64,000 bases of DNA from Phytopythium helicoides (GCA_024867545.1 JANFNE010000034.1:248001-312000); one strand, 5' to 3'. Numbered from the stretch's first letter, positions 1-11,768 are shown. The notes: a model not told the origin generated them from the sequence alone. Numbers and translations are program-made.

Positions 1-1250
1 TCTCTCGCATCGTGAAATTTGTTGTAGCTGCCGTCACAACAGATGCAGGCGGTAGTACGACGGGAAGGCGCTTATTAAAGCTAGCCCCAGCTGGTAACCA
101 GTACGATCGCTTGAAGGTACGCTCTATTTCAGCTAGAGTTTGGGGTGGCGCTTTTTGCCTCACTTGGGCTTGGAGATTGCTGCTGTCTGCGTCCAAACTA
201 CATCGCTTTGGGAGTCTTCGGTGGGTAGTTGTGGATATAGATGATGAATCTAATAAGTCATCATCTTGCTTCATTCGTAGCCGTCGCTTTCGAGCACAAA
301 AGCCGCGTACATGAGCTTGAAGTGTGATAATGGCAGGTTCGATTGATGCCAGCCGGCGCATGTTTCGGTAGCGCTGGCGGGCGAAGTAGCCACGGGCTAC
401 TGCTTGAATGCGGCAGATCAAGAACAACACGTCCAGGTAAATTAGTCGCGTCACAAAACTGCGTGCTGTCGCCTGGATTACAATGGCCGCGCAATCACGA
501 CGGAGCTGTATTTCGCGAGCTTTCCGCATAGCTTCGACTTGTCGTCGAGCAATAGACCCACGAAACCTGCCTTGAATTGCAGTTGCTGCGTATTGGCGTG
601 TGGCGTTTTCCCTTTTCCGTGCTCTTCGACAAACAAATTGCCGGGTAGACCGAGCGATGACACTTGCCGCCGCGTCCTCGGCTTCGGCAATCAACTCCAG
701 TCGTACTTCGAGGTAGTACTTGCGTGTGATGGTGCCACGCCATACTCGCTGGATATCAGTGGCGGCAGCATTTCTCTCTTGCAGTATAAATGCAGCATGT
801 GATCTATAGGCACGTTGGATTACCGAGGCTGCAAACTCGAGGCGCCCGCGCAGTCGCTTGGCTTCTCGGACTTGCTGCCGATGCAGGCGCTGAGCCAGTT
901 CCTCCACTTTGCGCATCTGGGTAAACACGCTGAGTAGCTGTACAAAAGTCATCTCGGACCGATCTCTACGCATTACCTCAGCCTCGATCTTTTGCTGTTG
1001 CTTCTCTATAGCATCGGTCTGCCGCTCAAGCCTTTTCTCAGCTCGGACCTTTGCGGCTGACGCAGCCGTCAGCGTTGTGTCTCGAAAATTGTCGACATGC
1101 TTCTTGGTGAACTTGTTTGAGATGCCTGCACAGCAATCATTTTTTTTACGTGGATCTAATCGCTCTGTTTTGAGGCACTCCAACACACCTACCAGCGTTG
1201 AACATCCCTGGCACACGAGTTGAGACAGTAGACCCTTCGACACGCTCCAT
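1..1250 (-). CDS. IQ-motif (calmodulin-binding) protein, 5' part, runs off the left edge
   Basis: The minus strand reads open from 1125 to the window edge without a stop. I place the start ATG at 1248-1250: exon 1 is 1193-1250, a 67-nt intron lies at 1126-1192 (GTAGGT...GTGCAG), and exon 2 keeps frame. The predicted N-terminus begins MERVEGSTVSTRVPGMFNAG. A charged helical segment (about residues 25-115, rich in Arg, Glu and Gln) follows. Then come about six IQ-like motifs between residues 119 and 300, for example VIQRAYRSH, DIQRVWRG, AIQGRFRGSIARR, RIQAVARGYFARQR and TLQAHVRGFCARKRR. IQ motifs bind calmodulin or myosin-light-chain-like proteins. The protein is at least 394 residues and its C-terminus lies outside the window, so a partner domain such as a motor or ligase cannot be excluded. 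The exon structure is my inference. Confidence 0.72.
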
Positions 1251-1392
1251 GGTTGCGTGCGTAGTCCACCCGCCTCTTCCTGTGATCAAATGGCGTTGGT
1301 GGAGATGTGCATGCACACTCCCCAGAATAGTCGGAACACAAATACCGCCATGAAAAAAAAAAGAAGTTGTTATTGATGACTTTTGCAGCTAA

Positions 1393-3803
1393 TCACTTGA
1401 CGACTACAAGCTGAGACAGCAGGAGCGAGGTCAACAGTGCACGCGCGTCCTCCGACTCGGTTTCGACAAGTGTTTTGCTCGTTTGCTTCCACAGAGTCAC
1501 GCGTGCGTTGAGCGATGGGATACTCATAAAGACGTCTGCATCGCCCTGGCCCTGCGATATGTAAACCTGTGCCTGAGGGTCATGCTGCGATCGCAACAAC
1601 GACAAAAATCTTGTCAGCCACCGCAGCAAACGCAAAGATTCGTCGGAGAATCTTTTTTGCTTACCGCTCGAATCTGGTCGGCAAGCTTCTCCTCGTCCAC
1701 TTGACCTAGAAGTAGCGCTGGATTATCGCGATAAAAGTCCATTTCGCTCTGATCGATACCAGCAATACCGGCGCCCTCAGCCGACGAAGAGCTCATTGCA
1801 GCCAGCTTGCGCTTCCCAGTCGTCTTGCCCTTTCCTTCAGGCGTGGCGCCACTGATCCCATCACCAATTGCTGCAGACGCGATGAACGGACGCGAGCTTG
1901 GCAAAGCGTTGAGCACAAACGTATTCCGTTTCAACTCGAGCGCGCCAGTCACCATGGCTGCTGCTTTACCGCCAACTTCCGTCAAAGTAGCGCGACGAGC
2001 AACCTATCACACAAATATTAGCTTCATTGTGTGCTCCACGCAAGCACAAAACAAAGCGTCCACGACTAACCTTCGGATCAAGCTTTCCGTCCACGTACTT
2101 GGAAGGCTTTTCGATGATGACAGCTTCAAGGGGCTTGAAAGCGACAGTGAGTAGCTCGGCCTTGCTTTTTGCGACGGTAAGCTCACTCAATGGAAGCACT
2201 TGAGCAAAATGAGATGAAAGAGGAACATTGGTGCTGTCTCCAACAGGTGGCGCAACGGTAAAGTCGAGCGGCACAAGCAGGTTACGCGGGCTGCAACGAG
2301 CTATAAGCTGGTTGGCGTCACCGCAACTCAGTCGTGGGTCGATCGGACACACAATCTTCTCAATCTGTAAATCTTGGAAAGGAGAAAACGCTTGTGCTGC
2401 GTCTACCGATGGGTCTGGAACCATAGAGCCAGACCTAGATCAGTCCGATGCAGGGAAGTCAAAATTGTCACAAGCAAGCTCACCAATAAGCAGCACGGCA
2501 TTGCGAGCATCATTCCCAAGCGTGCGAATGACCTGAGGGGTAAACCCAAATTGCAGCGAGGGATGACCGAGAAAGATGATTCCGCGGGTCTGATGCATTG
2601 CCCAAATCACACATGGGTTACTGCACCAGTCACAACACCTAACAATGTTGAAGCCGCAAGGAAATGTACCTGGAAAGCTGGCGCGGCGCTGCTCAAGTCA
2701 TCGAGAATCCGAATGATTCCGCTTTTGCGCAACCCTTCGTGCACAAATGCTGGCTCTCCAGCATAGAGCTGCTCAATTTTCTTCTGGCACAGCCACTCGG
2801 CACCTGCACACTGTGTCAGCTCCAAAGCTTTCGCAGCGTGTGAGGATAAGAAGTAAATGGGGATTTGCTGTGGTTGCTGTTGCTGAGCGTAAGCAGTCAA
2901 AACGCTGGCGTAAATGGCTTCAATGAGGTCAAGCAACATCCCGTCGGGAGCCGTTGGGATGAGACAGACGCCTCCACGATCTAGCACGCGAGTCACGCTC
3001 GCCAAAACTCCTTCTAACATCCGCTCCGTGTTGGCGTGAGGATCTCGATCTGGTTTGAGGTCTGTGAGCAGCAGCGACTCGCAGTCGATGAGCGGCAGCA
3101 AATCGAGCTCCTTGGGGTGCCGGGTGTAGTCTCCTGAGGCTGCACCGACATATGCGAGCTTTTCTGCGGGGCTCTCAATTACCCACATGCTGGCGCCCAG
3201 GCTTAAGCCTGAGCTGAGCGCCGTAACGCGCAGCCCGTATGGCAACGCGACGACCTCCCCGAACTCAACGCAGCGGACCTTGTCGCAGCATGCCCTGACG
3301 CCATCCAGCGAGTACATGGATGTCCTGTGGCAATCCGGAGCCGTCCCAAAGACTGCGTCACCCTTTCTCCCGTCTCTACTGGCCTCCTGGGCGAGCTCCT
3401 CGAGCACTAGTCGCCCAACCTCCAGCGCCATGCGCGTGGCCAAGATCTGGCCGCGGAAGCCCAGCCGCTCCGTGAGCAGCGGCAGCGCCTGCATGGCCCT
3501 GGCGCTCGACAGCAGCACCAGGTCGAGCGCCTCGACGTCCACGGCGTCCAGCGCCGGCGCCAGCAGCTCCAGAGAGCCGTCCGCGTCGCTGGCGCGCACG
3601 CCACGCGCGCCGCAGTCGAGCAGCATCTCGAAGCCTCCGAGGCTCAGGAAGTGGCACGGAGCGCCAGACGCGTCGCCCAGCTGGATCTGCAGCGGGGAAG
3701 CGCCGTCAGCGGCCGCGGGGGGCGCGAGCGGCGCGGCACAGGGCGACGTACCAGCTTCATGGCGCTTGGCTTGCGTTTTGGAGAGTGGGGTGGAAAACGT
3801 CAT
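1393..3803 (-). CDS. INTS9: Integrator complex subunit 9 (beta-CASP/metallo-beta-lactamase fold)
   Basis: Five exons join in frame to a 704-residue protein: 2670-3803, 2484-2589, 2071-2414, 1665-2003 and 1393-1584, all with GT-AG introns. INTS9 is the catalytically inactive partner of the INTS11 nuclease in the Integrator complex, which processes snRNA and other nascent RNA 3' ends in the nucleus. Evidence: an N-terminal lactamase-like part with the LLDCGARG strand, the LLLTDLKPDRDPHANTE segment and RGGVCLIPTAPDG, then GIIFLGHPSLQFG. After the third intron junction, KIVCPIDPRLSC matches the conserved INTS9 CPIDxRL block. No full HxHxDH zinc-binding set is seen, as expected for this subunit. 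The length is close to animal INTS9 (about 660). The third exon is joined at TTCCAG (2415-2420) rather than the nearer TCTAG, because only that keeps frame. The C-terminal exon is the least certain. Confidence 0.85.
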
Positions 3804-3900
3804 ATTTCAAAATTCACACTTACATTTGCATGCCTACTACATGGACTGTTGGTTGAAGTGGAGCCGCGCAGATCACGGCAGCTGACTGCCCTCGGTCAGC

Positions 3901-6900
3901 TCACACCCAGATGGACCGGTCTCGGCGACTCGAGGGGCTCGGGATGAACGCGGTTGCAGCTGCCACGGCCTCGGAAGCCTTGGTTGTGCTCAATGCCGCC
4001 AGCGAGTCGTCGAGCGATGCGAGGATCTCGCCCATGCTAGGTCGCTCCATTGGCTCGTCGTGGAAGCAGCTCTCCATCAGCAGCCGCAGCTCCTCGGGTA
4101 TATCCTTGGGGACAGGCAGGCGCTCTCCGCGAGTGATGCGCATCATGGCCTCTACCGGTGTCATGGAAGGGAACGGCGGCGAGCTCGTGTACGTCTCCCA
4201 CATCAGCACGCCAAACATGTACGCATCCGAGTTGTACGAAAACACGTGCGGTGGCTGAAGGGATTCAGGTGCCATGTACTTGACAGGACCAAACGCGTCG
4301 CGCATCAACCCGCTGCCACTCGCGTTCACGCGTCGGCACAACCCAAAGTCGCAGATGCGCACGTGCAGCCAGTCGTCGACGAGGCAGTTCCGTGCTGCAA
4401 TGTCCCGGTGGATGAAGCCACCTTCGTGGATGTTGAGTAGACCCGCCGCCGCGTCCTTGAGCATGCCCGTCTTCTGTGTCACGGAGTACTGCGAATTAGC
4501 GTTCGGCTTTCGGAGGTGGTCTTCCAGACTTCCGTAGGGCAGGTACTTGGTCACGAGGCACAACGGGAACTTGACATCAGTTGAAGCACCGACGAAAGGA
4601 ACCACGCACGGATGGTGTCCAAACATATTGAGCACAGCAGCTTCGTGCTGGAACTCCTTCACAATCTGCGTGGTTGTTTCACCAAACTCGCTCGCACGGA
4701 TTGTCTTGACTACAACTTCTTGGCCGTTGTACACCGCACGATATGCATCGCCAAAGTAGCCCTGACCAACGAGCTCCTTCAGCTCCAGCGACCGATACGG
4801 GATCTCTTGGAACGTCTTTTCCAGCACTTCAAGGCTAGACTCGAGCATCTCGGCACTTTCTGGCTCACCAAAGTTGTTCGCGGAGGCTGATATCACAACG
4901 TAGGATCGAAGCACAGCAACTTCCGCGCCGACAACAATCCGGGCTTTGAACAGCACGGGGCCAACGTCGTTGGCTTCTAGGCACTCAACCTGGAATCGGC
5001 AGCTGGAGATCTTGCCCTCCCACGGAAAGCCCTGTGTCGCGCCATTCAAGATGCGGAAACCATCGGGAACCTCCAGCGTCACGTGCACCAGTGCACCACG
5101 GCGCACGTCCAGCTTTGCATCCAGTGAAAGCTTTTGCGCCTCTGGCATTTCCATCTGAGCACGCTCATACATATCTGCTCGTTGGCTCAGCAAGAAAGCC
5201 CACACGGAATAAATAAAGGTAGACGCCGGGGCCACTGCCGCTGGCGCGAACGCATTGAAGTTGACACGATCGCGCCTATCGGGTATATCTTCATCAAACC
5301 CGCCTCTGTACGCTGGAACTGGGGAGCCAATGCCTCCAGAGCGCTGGATCGAACGGTAAACCTGCTGGAACTTCTCGGATGGGAACTCGCCATCTTGAAT
5401 GCTGTTTGTTGGCGAAAGCAAATCGTACACCGGCGTGTTGCTCATAAATGAGTCGTTATCACCGTTGCGGAAGTTCGTTGGAGTGGAAACGGGCGAGAAC
5501 GGATCGTACATTCGATACCGATCGCGCGATTCGAGAGAATCCACGTACTCGAGCGAGTCGCCAGTTGCGAACTGCTGCAATTGCCTGACGTCTTCTTCGT
5601 CATCCGCTTGATAACGTGGAATGCTCCCGAATGCGTCACGGATCTCCGAGTCGCTGATTCCCGGGTCGAGGATCGGAGCAGCTGCCTGAGATGGTGGAAC
5701 GAAATTCACAGCACGATCTACGTCGTGAGAGAATTCAACAGTATCCACTGAAATGGTGGATCTGGATGACGTGTGCACTTGACGATCAGATCCGCCAGCA
5801 CTCAAAGGTCGACGCGAAATGGAAGACTTTGGCCCCGATTTTGAATGCGTCTTGCCGATACGACGGGGGCTTCCTTGGGATGTCTCTGGCACAGACGTTA
5901 GGGACATACTACTCGACGACTGATTTTGCAGAAGCTCTGCTTCTTGTCCTCTCACGAGTTCGTCAGCGACCTCGTTGATTGCATCTGCGTATCGCTCGTG
6001 TTCCTTCAAGCCGATAAGTTGCGCAGTTAAAGGCTTGTCACCCTTGCTGGCCTCTGGCGTGGCTAAACGTAACTCTTGGACTGACTCTGTGGCTGTGTCT
6101 GGTTTTCGACCCTTTCTTACAGTTTTTCGACCTCGAGTGCCCTCGTGGCTCTTATGGTGCTTTCGATGCTTGGGGTGTTTTTCATGCTTGTGTTCACGTG
6201 ACGAATCAGTCGACGAAGAGGACGATGAGGAAGACGAAGATGACGATGAGGATGACGATATTGATGTCGTTCCATCTTCAACTGACTCAGGCTGACTGGT
6301 ATCGCGGGCTAATGCTGGTGGAGCGCGGGCTCCCAAAGCTGTAGGTGCTGCACGCGCTTCTTTTCTTCTCGAGGTGCCATCCCGCTTTCTGTGCGATTTA
6401 GGGGGCCGCTCAGGGGATCCGAGCACCGGCGCTGATGGCTTTACCTTCTCAAATGGTTCGTCATATGCAGAGCTACTGGCGCTGTACGCTCGAGCAAGAT
6501 TGGGGTCATTCTCGTCCGGTAAAACCAACTCTGCCACGGGCACGTCGTCCCTGTCCCATCCTCCTCCGCGTCTTCCTCGACCTCGACCTCTAGGATCATA
6601 GTCATAGTCGAAATGATCCCGTCTTCTGCGATCAAAACCTCGGCCACGACCACCACGATCACGGTCCCACTCGTTGTCAGGGTCGCGGTCGCGGTTTTCA
6701 TCCTTCTTCACGATAACCTTCAGGCAGCACATCTGGATTTCATGCTCTTGCACGTCGCGGCGGTAATTCCGTTCGGATCTGTCCGATTGCGAGGAAGCTT
6801 GGGGTCCAAAACGAGGGGGCATGGATGGCATGGTTGGCATGGATGGCATGGTTGGCATGGATGGCATGGTTGGCATGGATGGCATGGTTGGCATGGATGG

Positions 6901-7881
6901 CATGGATGGCATGGGCGGCATCGTTGGCATCGGCTGTAGAGGAATGTGACCTACTACCGGAGCGCGCGGAACTCCTGAACTGTGACGGGCGTCAGTGAAC
7001 GCGTCCTCGTCGTCCGAACTGCGTGACCCCTTAAGATCACGCTGTCGCAGCGTCGACCCAGCTTGGTTAGAGCTACGACCGCGCACCTCACTTGTTGCCA
7101 CCTCCGATGTTGCTTCGGAAACGGAACCATAGTGAGATGAGGGAGGAGCCGGCTGGGTGTAGTATGCCGCTCCAGGTTGCATGGGCATCATCTCGCTGAG
7201 TGCTGGCACGGCGCCAAACATTCCTGCCGGGAACAGAGATCCTCCTGCTTGAAGTCCGTTGCGCTCGTTCGTTGGCTCAAAGAGCAACTCGGTGACTTTG
7301 GATGACACGAGGCAGAGTCCGTGGGCCGCGCTGACGCCCAGCTGGTGTGCGAAGAAGGCGAAAGCCAGCGCCGTGAAGCCCTTGACGACCGCGCTGTCCG
7401 CTGCCACGAAGCTCTCGTCGGCCAGCGCGCTGTCGGCGGGCAGCAGCTGCAGCACGGCCACGAACCATAACGCGAGTGGAATGGCCGAGAAGATGGTGTT
7501 GAGGATCCATTTGAAGAGCAGGAAGTAGATGAGCGACGCGACCATGACCGTCAGCGTCACCTCTCGCTGCGGAGCCGGCCCCTCCTGCTGGCGCTGCTGA
7601 CTGTGGCCCTGCTGGCCGTGGTGGTGGTGGTGGTTGTGCCGGCCGCTGCTGGCCGGCTGCTTGTCCGCCACCAGCGCATTGATCCAGAGCTCGGCGCGCC
7701 ACAGGGAGGCGACGAACTTGCGCACCGAGCGCGACGAGCCCGAGAGCAGGCAGACGAGCAGCAGCAGCAGCGTGGAGCCCGTGAGCGCGAATAGCGAGAG
7801 CAGGAAGAGTCCGAAGGCCAGCGACGACACGTGGAAGCCCAGCGTGCGCAGCACCGCCGAGAGCGCGGCCCTGGCGCCCAT
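3901..7881 (-). CDS. Large membrane-anchored tyrosine-kinase-like (TKL) protein kinase
   Basis: A single open frame of 1326 residues. I start at the ATG at 7879-7881, which has a good context (GCCATGG) and sits before the hydrophobic segments. The frame is also open to an ATG at 8016, but the extra 45 residues look like translated leader, and a TTCAATTTGC element lies inside them. Order: hydrophobic segments near residues 16-48, 110-147 and 163-188; a His run; a Met-Pro repeat (about 318-355); Arg/Asp-Gly-rich stretches; a poly-Ser run near 538-558; a long disordered middle; then the C-terminal kinase. Kinase landmarks: GQGYFGDAY glycine loop at 1039, VVVK lysine at 1059, HRDIAARN at 1158, DFG at 1178, and APE Glu at 1206. 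All catalytic residues are present, so it should be active. The HRDIAARN loop and RPSMGEIL end fit the TKL group, which is expanded in oomycetes. Substrate and pathway are unknown. Confidence 0.85.
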   Translation of the reverse strand: MGARAALSAVLRTLGFHVSSLAFGLFLLSLFALTGSTLLLLLVCLLSGSSRSVRKFVASLWRAELWINALVADKQPASSGRHNHHHHHGQQGHSQQRQQEGPAPQREVTLTVMVASLIYFLLFKWILNTIFSAIPLALWFVAVLQLLPADSALADESFVAADSAVVKGFTALAFAFFAHQLGVSAAHGLCLVSSKVTELLFEPTNERNGLQAGGSLFPAGMFGAVPALSEMMPMQPGAAYYTQPAPPSSHYGSVSEATSEVATSEVRGRSSNQAGSTLRQRDLKGSRSSDDEDAFTDARHSSGVPRAPVVGHIPLQPMPTMPPMPSMPSMPTMPSMPTMPSMPTMPSMPTMPSMPPRFGPQASSQSDRSERNYRRDVQEHEIQMCCLKVIVKKDENRDRDPDNEWDRDRGGRGRGFDRRRRDHFDYDYDPRGRGRGRRGGGWDRDDVPVAELVLPDENDPNLARAYSASSSAYDEPFEKVKPSAPVLGSPERPPKSHRKRDGTSRRKEARAAPTALGARAPPALARDTSQPESVEDGTTSISSSSSSSSSSSSSSSSTDSSREHKHEKHPKHRKHHKSHEGTRGRKTVRKGRKPDTATESVQELRLATPEASKGDKPLTAQLIGLKEHERYADAINEVADELVRGQEAELLQNQSSSSMSLTSVPETSQGSPRRIGKTHSKSGPKSSISRRPLSAGGSDRQVHTSSRSTISVDTVEFSHDVDRAVNFVPPSQAAAPILDPGISDSEIRDAFGSIPRYQADDEEDVRQLQQFATGDSLEYVDSLESRDRYRMYDPFSPVSTPTNFRNGDNDSFMSNTPVYDLLSPTNSIQDGEFPSEKFQQVYRSIQRSGGIGSPVPAYRGGFDEDIPDRRDRVNFNAFAPAAVAPASTFIYSVWAFLLSQRADMYERAQMEMPEAQKLSLDAKLDVRRGALVHVTLEVPDGFRILNGATQGFPWEGKISSCRFQVECLEANDVGPVLFKARIVVGAEVAVLRSYVVISASANNFGEPESAEMLESSLEVLEKTFQEIPYRSLELKELVGQGYFGDAYRAVYNGQEVVVKTIRASEFGETTTQIVKEFQHEAAVLNMFGHHPCVVPFVGASTDVKFPLCLVTKYLPYGSLEDHLRKPNANSQYSVTQKTGMLKDAAAGLLNIHEGGFIHRDIAARNCLVDDWLHVRICDFGLCRRVNASGSGLMRDAFGPVKYMAPESLQPPHVFSYNSDAYMFGVLMWETYTSSPPFPSMTPVEAMMRITRGERLPVPKDIPEELRLLMESCFHDEPMERPSMGEILASLDDSLAALSTTKASEAVAAATAFIPSPSSRRDRSIWV
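6817..6930 (-). repeat. 18-bp coding minisatellite (Met-Pro repeat) in the kinase gene
   Basis: An 18-bp unit of the form catggatggcatggttgg is repeated about six times. It encodes alternating MPSMPTMP residues in the disordered region of the kinase. The array is in frame, so length changes would not break the gene. Confidence 0.85.
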
Positions 7882-8375
7882 GGCGCGCGGCAGGAGGGCG
7901 GGGCGGGGCGTCGGGTTCTGGAAGGCAAGGCCAGAAGCAGGCGGAAAAACAGGCCGCCAGGCGACATGGACCTGTGCAAATTGAATATCCACGGGAAGCC
8001 ATGCGGAGAGCATCATCGCTACTCATACATCTCCATTCCAAGCACACTGTTAGAGATGATACAAACGCTCTGGACTGAGACCATGAGTGTGATGTCACTT
8101 GGAGTCGCTATGCGTGCATGTCGGACCCATTGGCGGTGATGAAAGTGCTACGCCCACGTGTCAAGGCGACGTCATGACAAAAATCCAACAGCGAACAAGC
8201 GGACTCGTTTAGATTTGGCTGGTTGGCATTGAAGAAGCCGCCATCGTGGACGTACACGCTGCGTGGATTCTCTACGCGCTGCTGTAGCTGCCCTCCCACC
8301 GACATAAATACCGACGCGAACACTCCGCGTCTACTATACCACGGACGCCAACAAACGTACGTGAGGGGAGCTCAC
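7882..8375. other. Intergenic: kinase 5' flank and 3' flank of the DUF3605-like gene
   Basis: No supported gene. On the minus strand, TTCAATTTGCAC (7975-7991) resembles the oomycete FPR element and would suit a kinase transcript starting about 100 nt before its ATG. A 71-codon minus-strand frame at 8108-8323 has no recognisable content. Confidence 0.5.
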
Positions 8376-9365
8376 TTAGTCCAGCTCGTGCACAAGATCC
8401 TCCACGCGCCGACCCATGAGCACTGACATGCCCTCAGGTACCTGGAGGTACACGTGCACGTGGAAAATGTCGATCGAGCGCTCCGGGTTGTCGTCGTAGT
8501 TCCAGCGCTCTACATGCGGGGCGTTGGCGTCGATCCAGTTCTCCACGTATTGCTTGATCTGCTCATGACTGAGCTCCCGCAGGTGCCACAACGTCCAGTG
8601 CTCGATGCCTGCCGGGGTGTCATATGGAAACATGTTCGGCTCCAGGAATGCAGTTCGGTTGTTCAATGTTGTCGCAAAAATATGCTCTTCGGCTGACCCG
8701 TACTTGTCGGCGATCTCGTCGAGGTGGTCCCACTTGCGCTCTTTGCACTCGTCCGTGCGGCTCCAGTACTCGATGTAGAGTGTGCGGCGGCTTCGACGAT
8801 CGGTGCTCGCGCTAGCATAGTCACCGTCAGTAGATTCACCATACTCGTAGCCGTCACAGGCAGAAGGGTGCTCCTCCGGGCGATCAGATGCCTCAGGGAC
8901 ACTAGCAGAGGCACCCAAACTGTCTTGGGCACTAGTTAGTTCAGAGAGGCAGGGCTTTGGCTTCTTTGCTTCACCGTCAGCCTCGTCAGCGACGTCGCTC
9001 AGCTTTCTCTTTCGCGCTGACGACGAGCTGCTAAAAGTGCGCGCAACATCCCCATTAATATCATCCGAGTCGGCTCCCGCGGGGTCACTCATACCATCCG
9101 GCGTGCGGCGGAGTTCACCTGGCACGGGGCTGGCGCAGAAGTCGGCGCACGACGGCGAGCGCTGGGCCTGGAACAGAGCGGAAGCGCCGTCAGCAGCACG
9201 TCTGGGCGAGGGTATACCGCCACCAGAGCTCACCTCGGCGGCCGTGGAGCTGCTGGTGTCTACGTCCGAGATGGACGAGGGCGAGTTGTAGAACGCGCGC
9301 GGCGCGTCCAAGCGGCGCTCGATCTCGCCGGCGTCCACCAGCGAAGAGGCGGCGGCCGCGGACAT
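8376..9365 (-). CDS. DUF3605-like protein
   Basis: The frame is open to 9644, but the 93 residues before the ATG at 9363-9365 are low-quality and Pro/Arg-rich, like an untranslated leader. I start at MSAAAASSLVDAG, giving 329 residues. The N-terminal 190 residues are Ser/Asp-rich and probably disordered, with a short basic stretch (SARKRKL) that could serve as a nuclear signal. The C-terminal 130 residues are folded-looking and contain a hallmark-like NMFPYDTPAGIEHWTLW, a helix (LSHEQIKQYVENWI) and an FHVHVYLQVPEG strand near the end. That NxFPYxxxxGIxHWxLW...HxHV pattern is what I recall of the DUF3605 family, known mainly from fungi. No biochemical function is known to me. The gene is transcribed away from UTP18, and the two share a 407-bp 5' region. 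Confidence 0.65.
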   Translation of the reverse strand: MSAAAASSLVDAGEIERRLDAPRAFYNSPSSISDVDTSSSTAAEVSSGGGIPSPRRAADGASALFQAQRSPSCADFCASPVPGELRRTPDGMSDPAGADSDDINGDVARTFSSSSSARKRKLSDVADEADGEAKKPKPCLSELTSAQDSLGASASVPEASDRPEEHPSACDGYEYGESTDGDYASASTDRRSRRTLYIEYWSRTDECKERKWDHLDEIADKYGSAEEHIFATTLNNRTAFLEPNMFPYDTPAGIEHWTLWHLRELSHEQIKQYVENWIDANAPHVERWNYDDNPERSIDIFHVHVYLQVPEGMSVLMGRRVEDLVHELD

Positions 9366-9772
9366 GGCGGATGGGGCGGGCGGGCGGGCGAGTGGCTGGG
9401 GGCGGGGTAACGGCTGGAGGCGCTGGCGGAGGCAGGCAGATTCCGTGCCTCGCTCGCAGTCGGCGGCGCGAAGTGTCTCCGACCGGGTAAATGCGGGATT
9501 GATCCGTCGGCAGGGGCTTCCTTTGCCGTGGTGTCGCCCCTCCTGGTAGAAGCGTAATGTCGTGGTAGATACAGGACAGGTCTTCTCTCCCGCTTGTTCT
9601 AGAGTGCGAGAAAAGGCGGCCACCACTTGTTGGTGTTGTCGCACGAAGGTTGCTCGTAAAATCCTGTGCCTATCAATTCACCTGACAAATCGCATCCTGG
9701 AACCGGCCTGCCAGAACGGATTGGCTGCCAACAGCCAGCGGTAGTGCAGGACCAGCCAGCCGAGCGGACGTC
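9366..9772. promoter_or_regulatory. Shared divergent 5' region of the DUF3605-like gene and UTP18
   Basis: 407 bp between two divergent start codons, so it must hold both promoters. I see no convincing Inr+FPR pair. It includes the leader frame of the DUF3605-like gene. Confidence 0.45.
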
Positions 9773-11316
9773 ATGGGCAAGCGTGCGGCGGCCCACAAGC
9801 GGCCGACGGCCGGTGCGTGGCCCGCAGCGCGTGCTGGAGGCGGCGAGTGATGGTGGCTGACGGTCGCGCGCGTCTGTGGCGCAGAGGAGGCGGCGCTGGC
9901 GGCGCAGGTGTTCCAGCCGCAGCAGCAGGCGGGCGGCAAGCGCAAGCAGGAGAGCAAGAAGAAGGGCGAGCCCGCGCTGCAGGCCGCGTGGGTGGACGAC
10001 GATGACGAGCAGGTGGAGGTCAACATCGAGGAGCAGTCGCGCCTGCGCAAGCTGCGCAAGACGGAGCAGGACGCGGTCGTGGACGGCGAGGAGCTGCAGC
10101 AGCGCCTCAAGGCACAGTACGGCTGAATTGCGCTGCGTGGAGCAGATGGAGGTCGACGCGCTGACGCTTCTGTATCTCCCACAACGGCAGGTTCAAGGCC
10201 ACTCACGGTTCGGTCGCTTGGGCCAACCCCGACAACTTCCTGAACCCGGCGGCCGCCGAGGACTCGGACAGCGACGCCGAGGAGCTCGAGATGGACGAGC
10301 GGCTCATCCGGAGCACAGGTCCGCTGCTCGAAAAATCCAGCGGCGTGCTGCAGCAGGGGACGCTTGAGATTGTGCGCATGAAGGACGCTAACCAGCACGC
10401 ACCGTCCAATGCTGTGATCCAATCGGTGCAGTTCCACCCGAACGGGCAGCTCATGCTCACAGCGAGTCTGGACAAGACGCTCCACTTGTTCCATGTGGAC
10501 GGCACGGCCAACGCCAAGGTCGAGAACATTTTTGTTAAGGAACTGCCGATGTTGGATGCCAAGTTCACACTGGGTGGCACTCGTGCAGTGCTAACTGGCC
10601 CTCGCTCGTACTTTTACTCGTACGACATTGAAGCTGGAAAGGTGACCAAGATTCCCGGGATTGCCGGGCGGAAAGAACGCAAGCTCGAAAAGTTTGTGAC
10701 TTCCAACAGCGGTGATCAGGTCGTGTTCCTCGGCAGCGACGGATTCATGACTGTTGCATCAGCCAAGTCGTACGAGTGGATCGGCAACATGAAGATGAAT
10801 GGCGATGTTCAGTCCGCGACGTTTTGTGAGAACGACCGCTACCTGCTGAGTACGGGCAGTGACGGCCAGGTGTACAAATGGGACATGCGCACGCGTAAGT
10901 GTGTCTTTGTCCACTCTGACGAAGGCAGTCTTGGCAACTTTTCGGTGGCTGCCAGCTCAAATGGCAAGTACTTCGCCACGGGCTCAAAGAGTGGCGTTGT
11001 CAACGTGTACGAAAGCGCCGGGTTGTCGGCTCCTGCGGCGCCAAAGAAGGCACTCATGCAGCTCACTACGCGTGTGGACAACCTCAAGTTCAACGCTGAC
11101 TCTCAGATCCTGGCGATGGCGTCAAAGGACGAGAAAGATGCGCTCAAATTTGTGCATCTGCCATCTCTCACCGTTTTCTCCAACTGGCCGACTGCGCGGA
11201 CGCCTCTTCACTACGTTTCTGCAATGGACTTTAGCCCGAGCAGCGGCTACTTTGCGGTCGGCAACGCCCGTGGCCGCGTGCTGCTGTACCGTCTGACGCA
11301 CTACGGATCTACATAG
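9773..11316 (+). CDS. UTP18: U3 small nucleolar RNA-associated protein 18 (WD40)
   Basis: Three exons (9773-9812, 9885-10116, 10191-11316) join in frame to 465 residues. UTP18 is a WD40 subunit of the SSU processome (UTP-B subcomplex) in the nucleolus, needed for 18S rRNA maturation. Exon 1 encodes a short basic N-terminus (MGKRAAAHKRPTA). Exon 2 is charged and helical (EEQSRLRKLRKTEQD). Exon 3 opens with the conserved block FKATHGSVAWANPDNFLNP, then the beta-propeller, with blades recognisable at IQSVQFHPNGQLMLTASLDKTLHLFHVDG (split here by description only) and SATFCENDRYLLSTGSDGQVYKWDMR. It ends at SGYFAVGNARGRVLLYRLTHYG. The second intron (10117-10190) contains an in-frame stop if retained. 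It is somewhat shorter than yeast and human UTP18 (550-600), mainly at the N-terminus. Confidence 0.88.
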
Positions 11317-11387
11317 AGCACCCGAATTCCAGGACACAGAGGTGAATAGATCTTTTTCATGATTGCGTTTGTCATTTGCCATGTGTC

Positions 11388-11733
11388 TTATGCTCGCGCT
11401 TTAGGGCTGTACGCAATGTTAATTTTCTTGGCGGTGGAAATCAGAGAGTCCAGCGCTTCGTCGACACCAAACTCCGCACCTGTGCAGGGTCGGTCATTAG
11501 TCAGACTTTCGACGCGGTCTCATGACGTAAATCATACAACATAAACACTAGGTTCGTACGCGATCGAGATTCTCGAGCGTCTGCGGCAACACGATTAGAA
11601 CATGAAGTAGTGTGGCAAAATAACGAATCTTTCGCACCCTTTTTCGTGCTGTTTGTACTGTCAGGCGGGCGAGTGGTGGACTCGGGCGCATTCGGTTCGG
11701 GTAGTTGACGCCGCCGTCGCCGTTGCTATTCAT
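11388..11733 (-). CDS. Candidate very small spliced gene, product unknown
   Basis: The ATG at 11731-11733 lies 15 nt after a strong Inr+FPR-like promoter on the same strand. Candidate exons are 11659-11733, a 21-nt exon 11560-11580, and a last exon starting at 11479 behind a good branch point and acceptor (CTAATGAC...CCTGCACAG). Joined this way the frame gives only 44 residues, ending at 11441. Another frame of the last exon stays open to a TAA at 11388-11390 and reads EFGVDEALDSLISTAKKIN, which looks like real protein; reaching it needs a different first splice. I do not recognise the product. The gene may instead be a non-coding transcript or a remnant. Confidence 0.3.
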
Positions 11734-11747
11734 ACAGATGAGGGTAA

Positions 11748-11768
11748 CGAAATTGAAATGGAAATGAA
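11748..11768 (-). promoter_or_regulatory. Inr + FPR-like core promoter
   Basis: On the minus strand the sequence reads TTCATTTCC followed by ATTTCAATTTCG. This matches the oomycete initiator (TCATTYY) with the adjacent flanking promoter region (CAWTTTNYY). It is the clearest such element in the window and lies about 15-35 nt before an ATG. Confidence 0.55.

Noticed and set aside
1393..1635. Last INTS9 exon beginning at the start of its open frame
   Set aside because: That would overlap exon 4 and leave an intron of about 12 nt. The acceptor at ATCGCAG (1585) with donor GTAAGC (1664) keeps frame.
9368..9644. 93-residue N-terminal extension of the DUF3605-like protein
   Set aside because: The residues are Arg/Pro-rich with no structure, and this is the divergent promoter region shared with UTP18.
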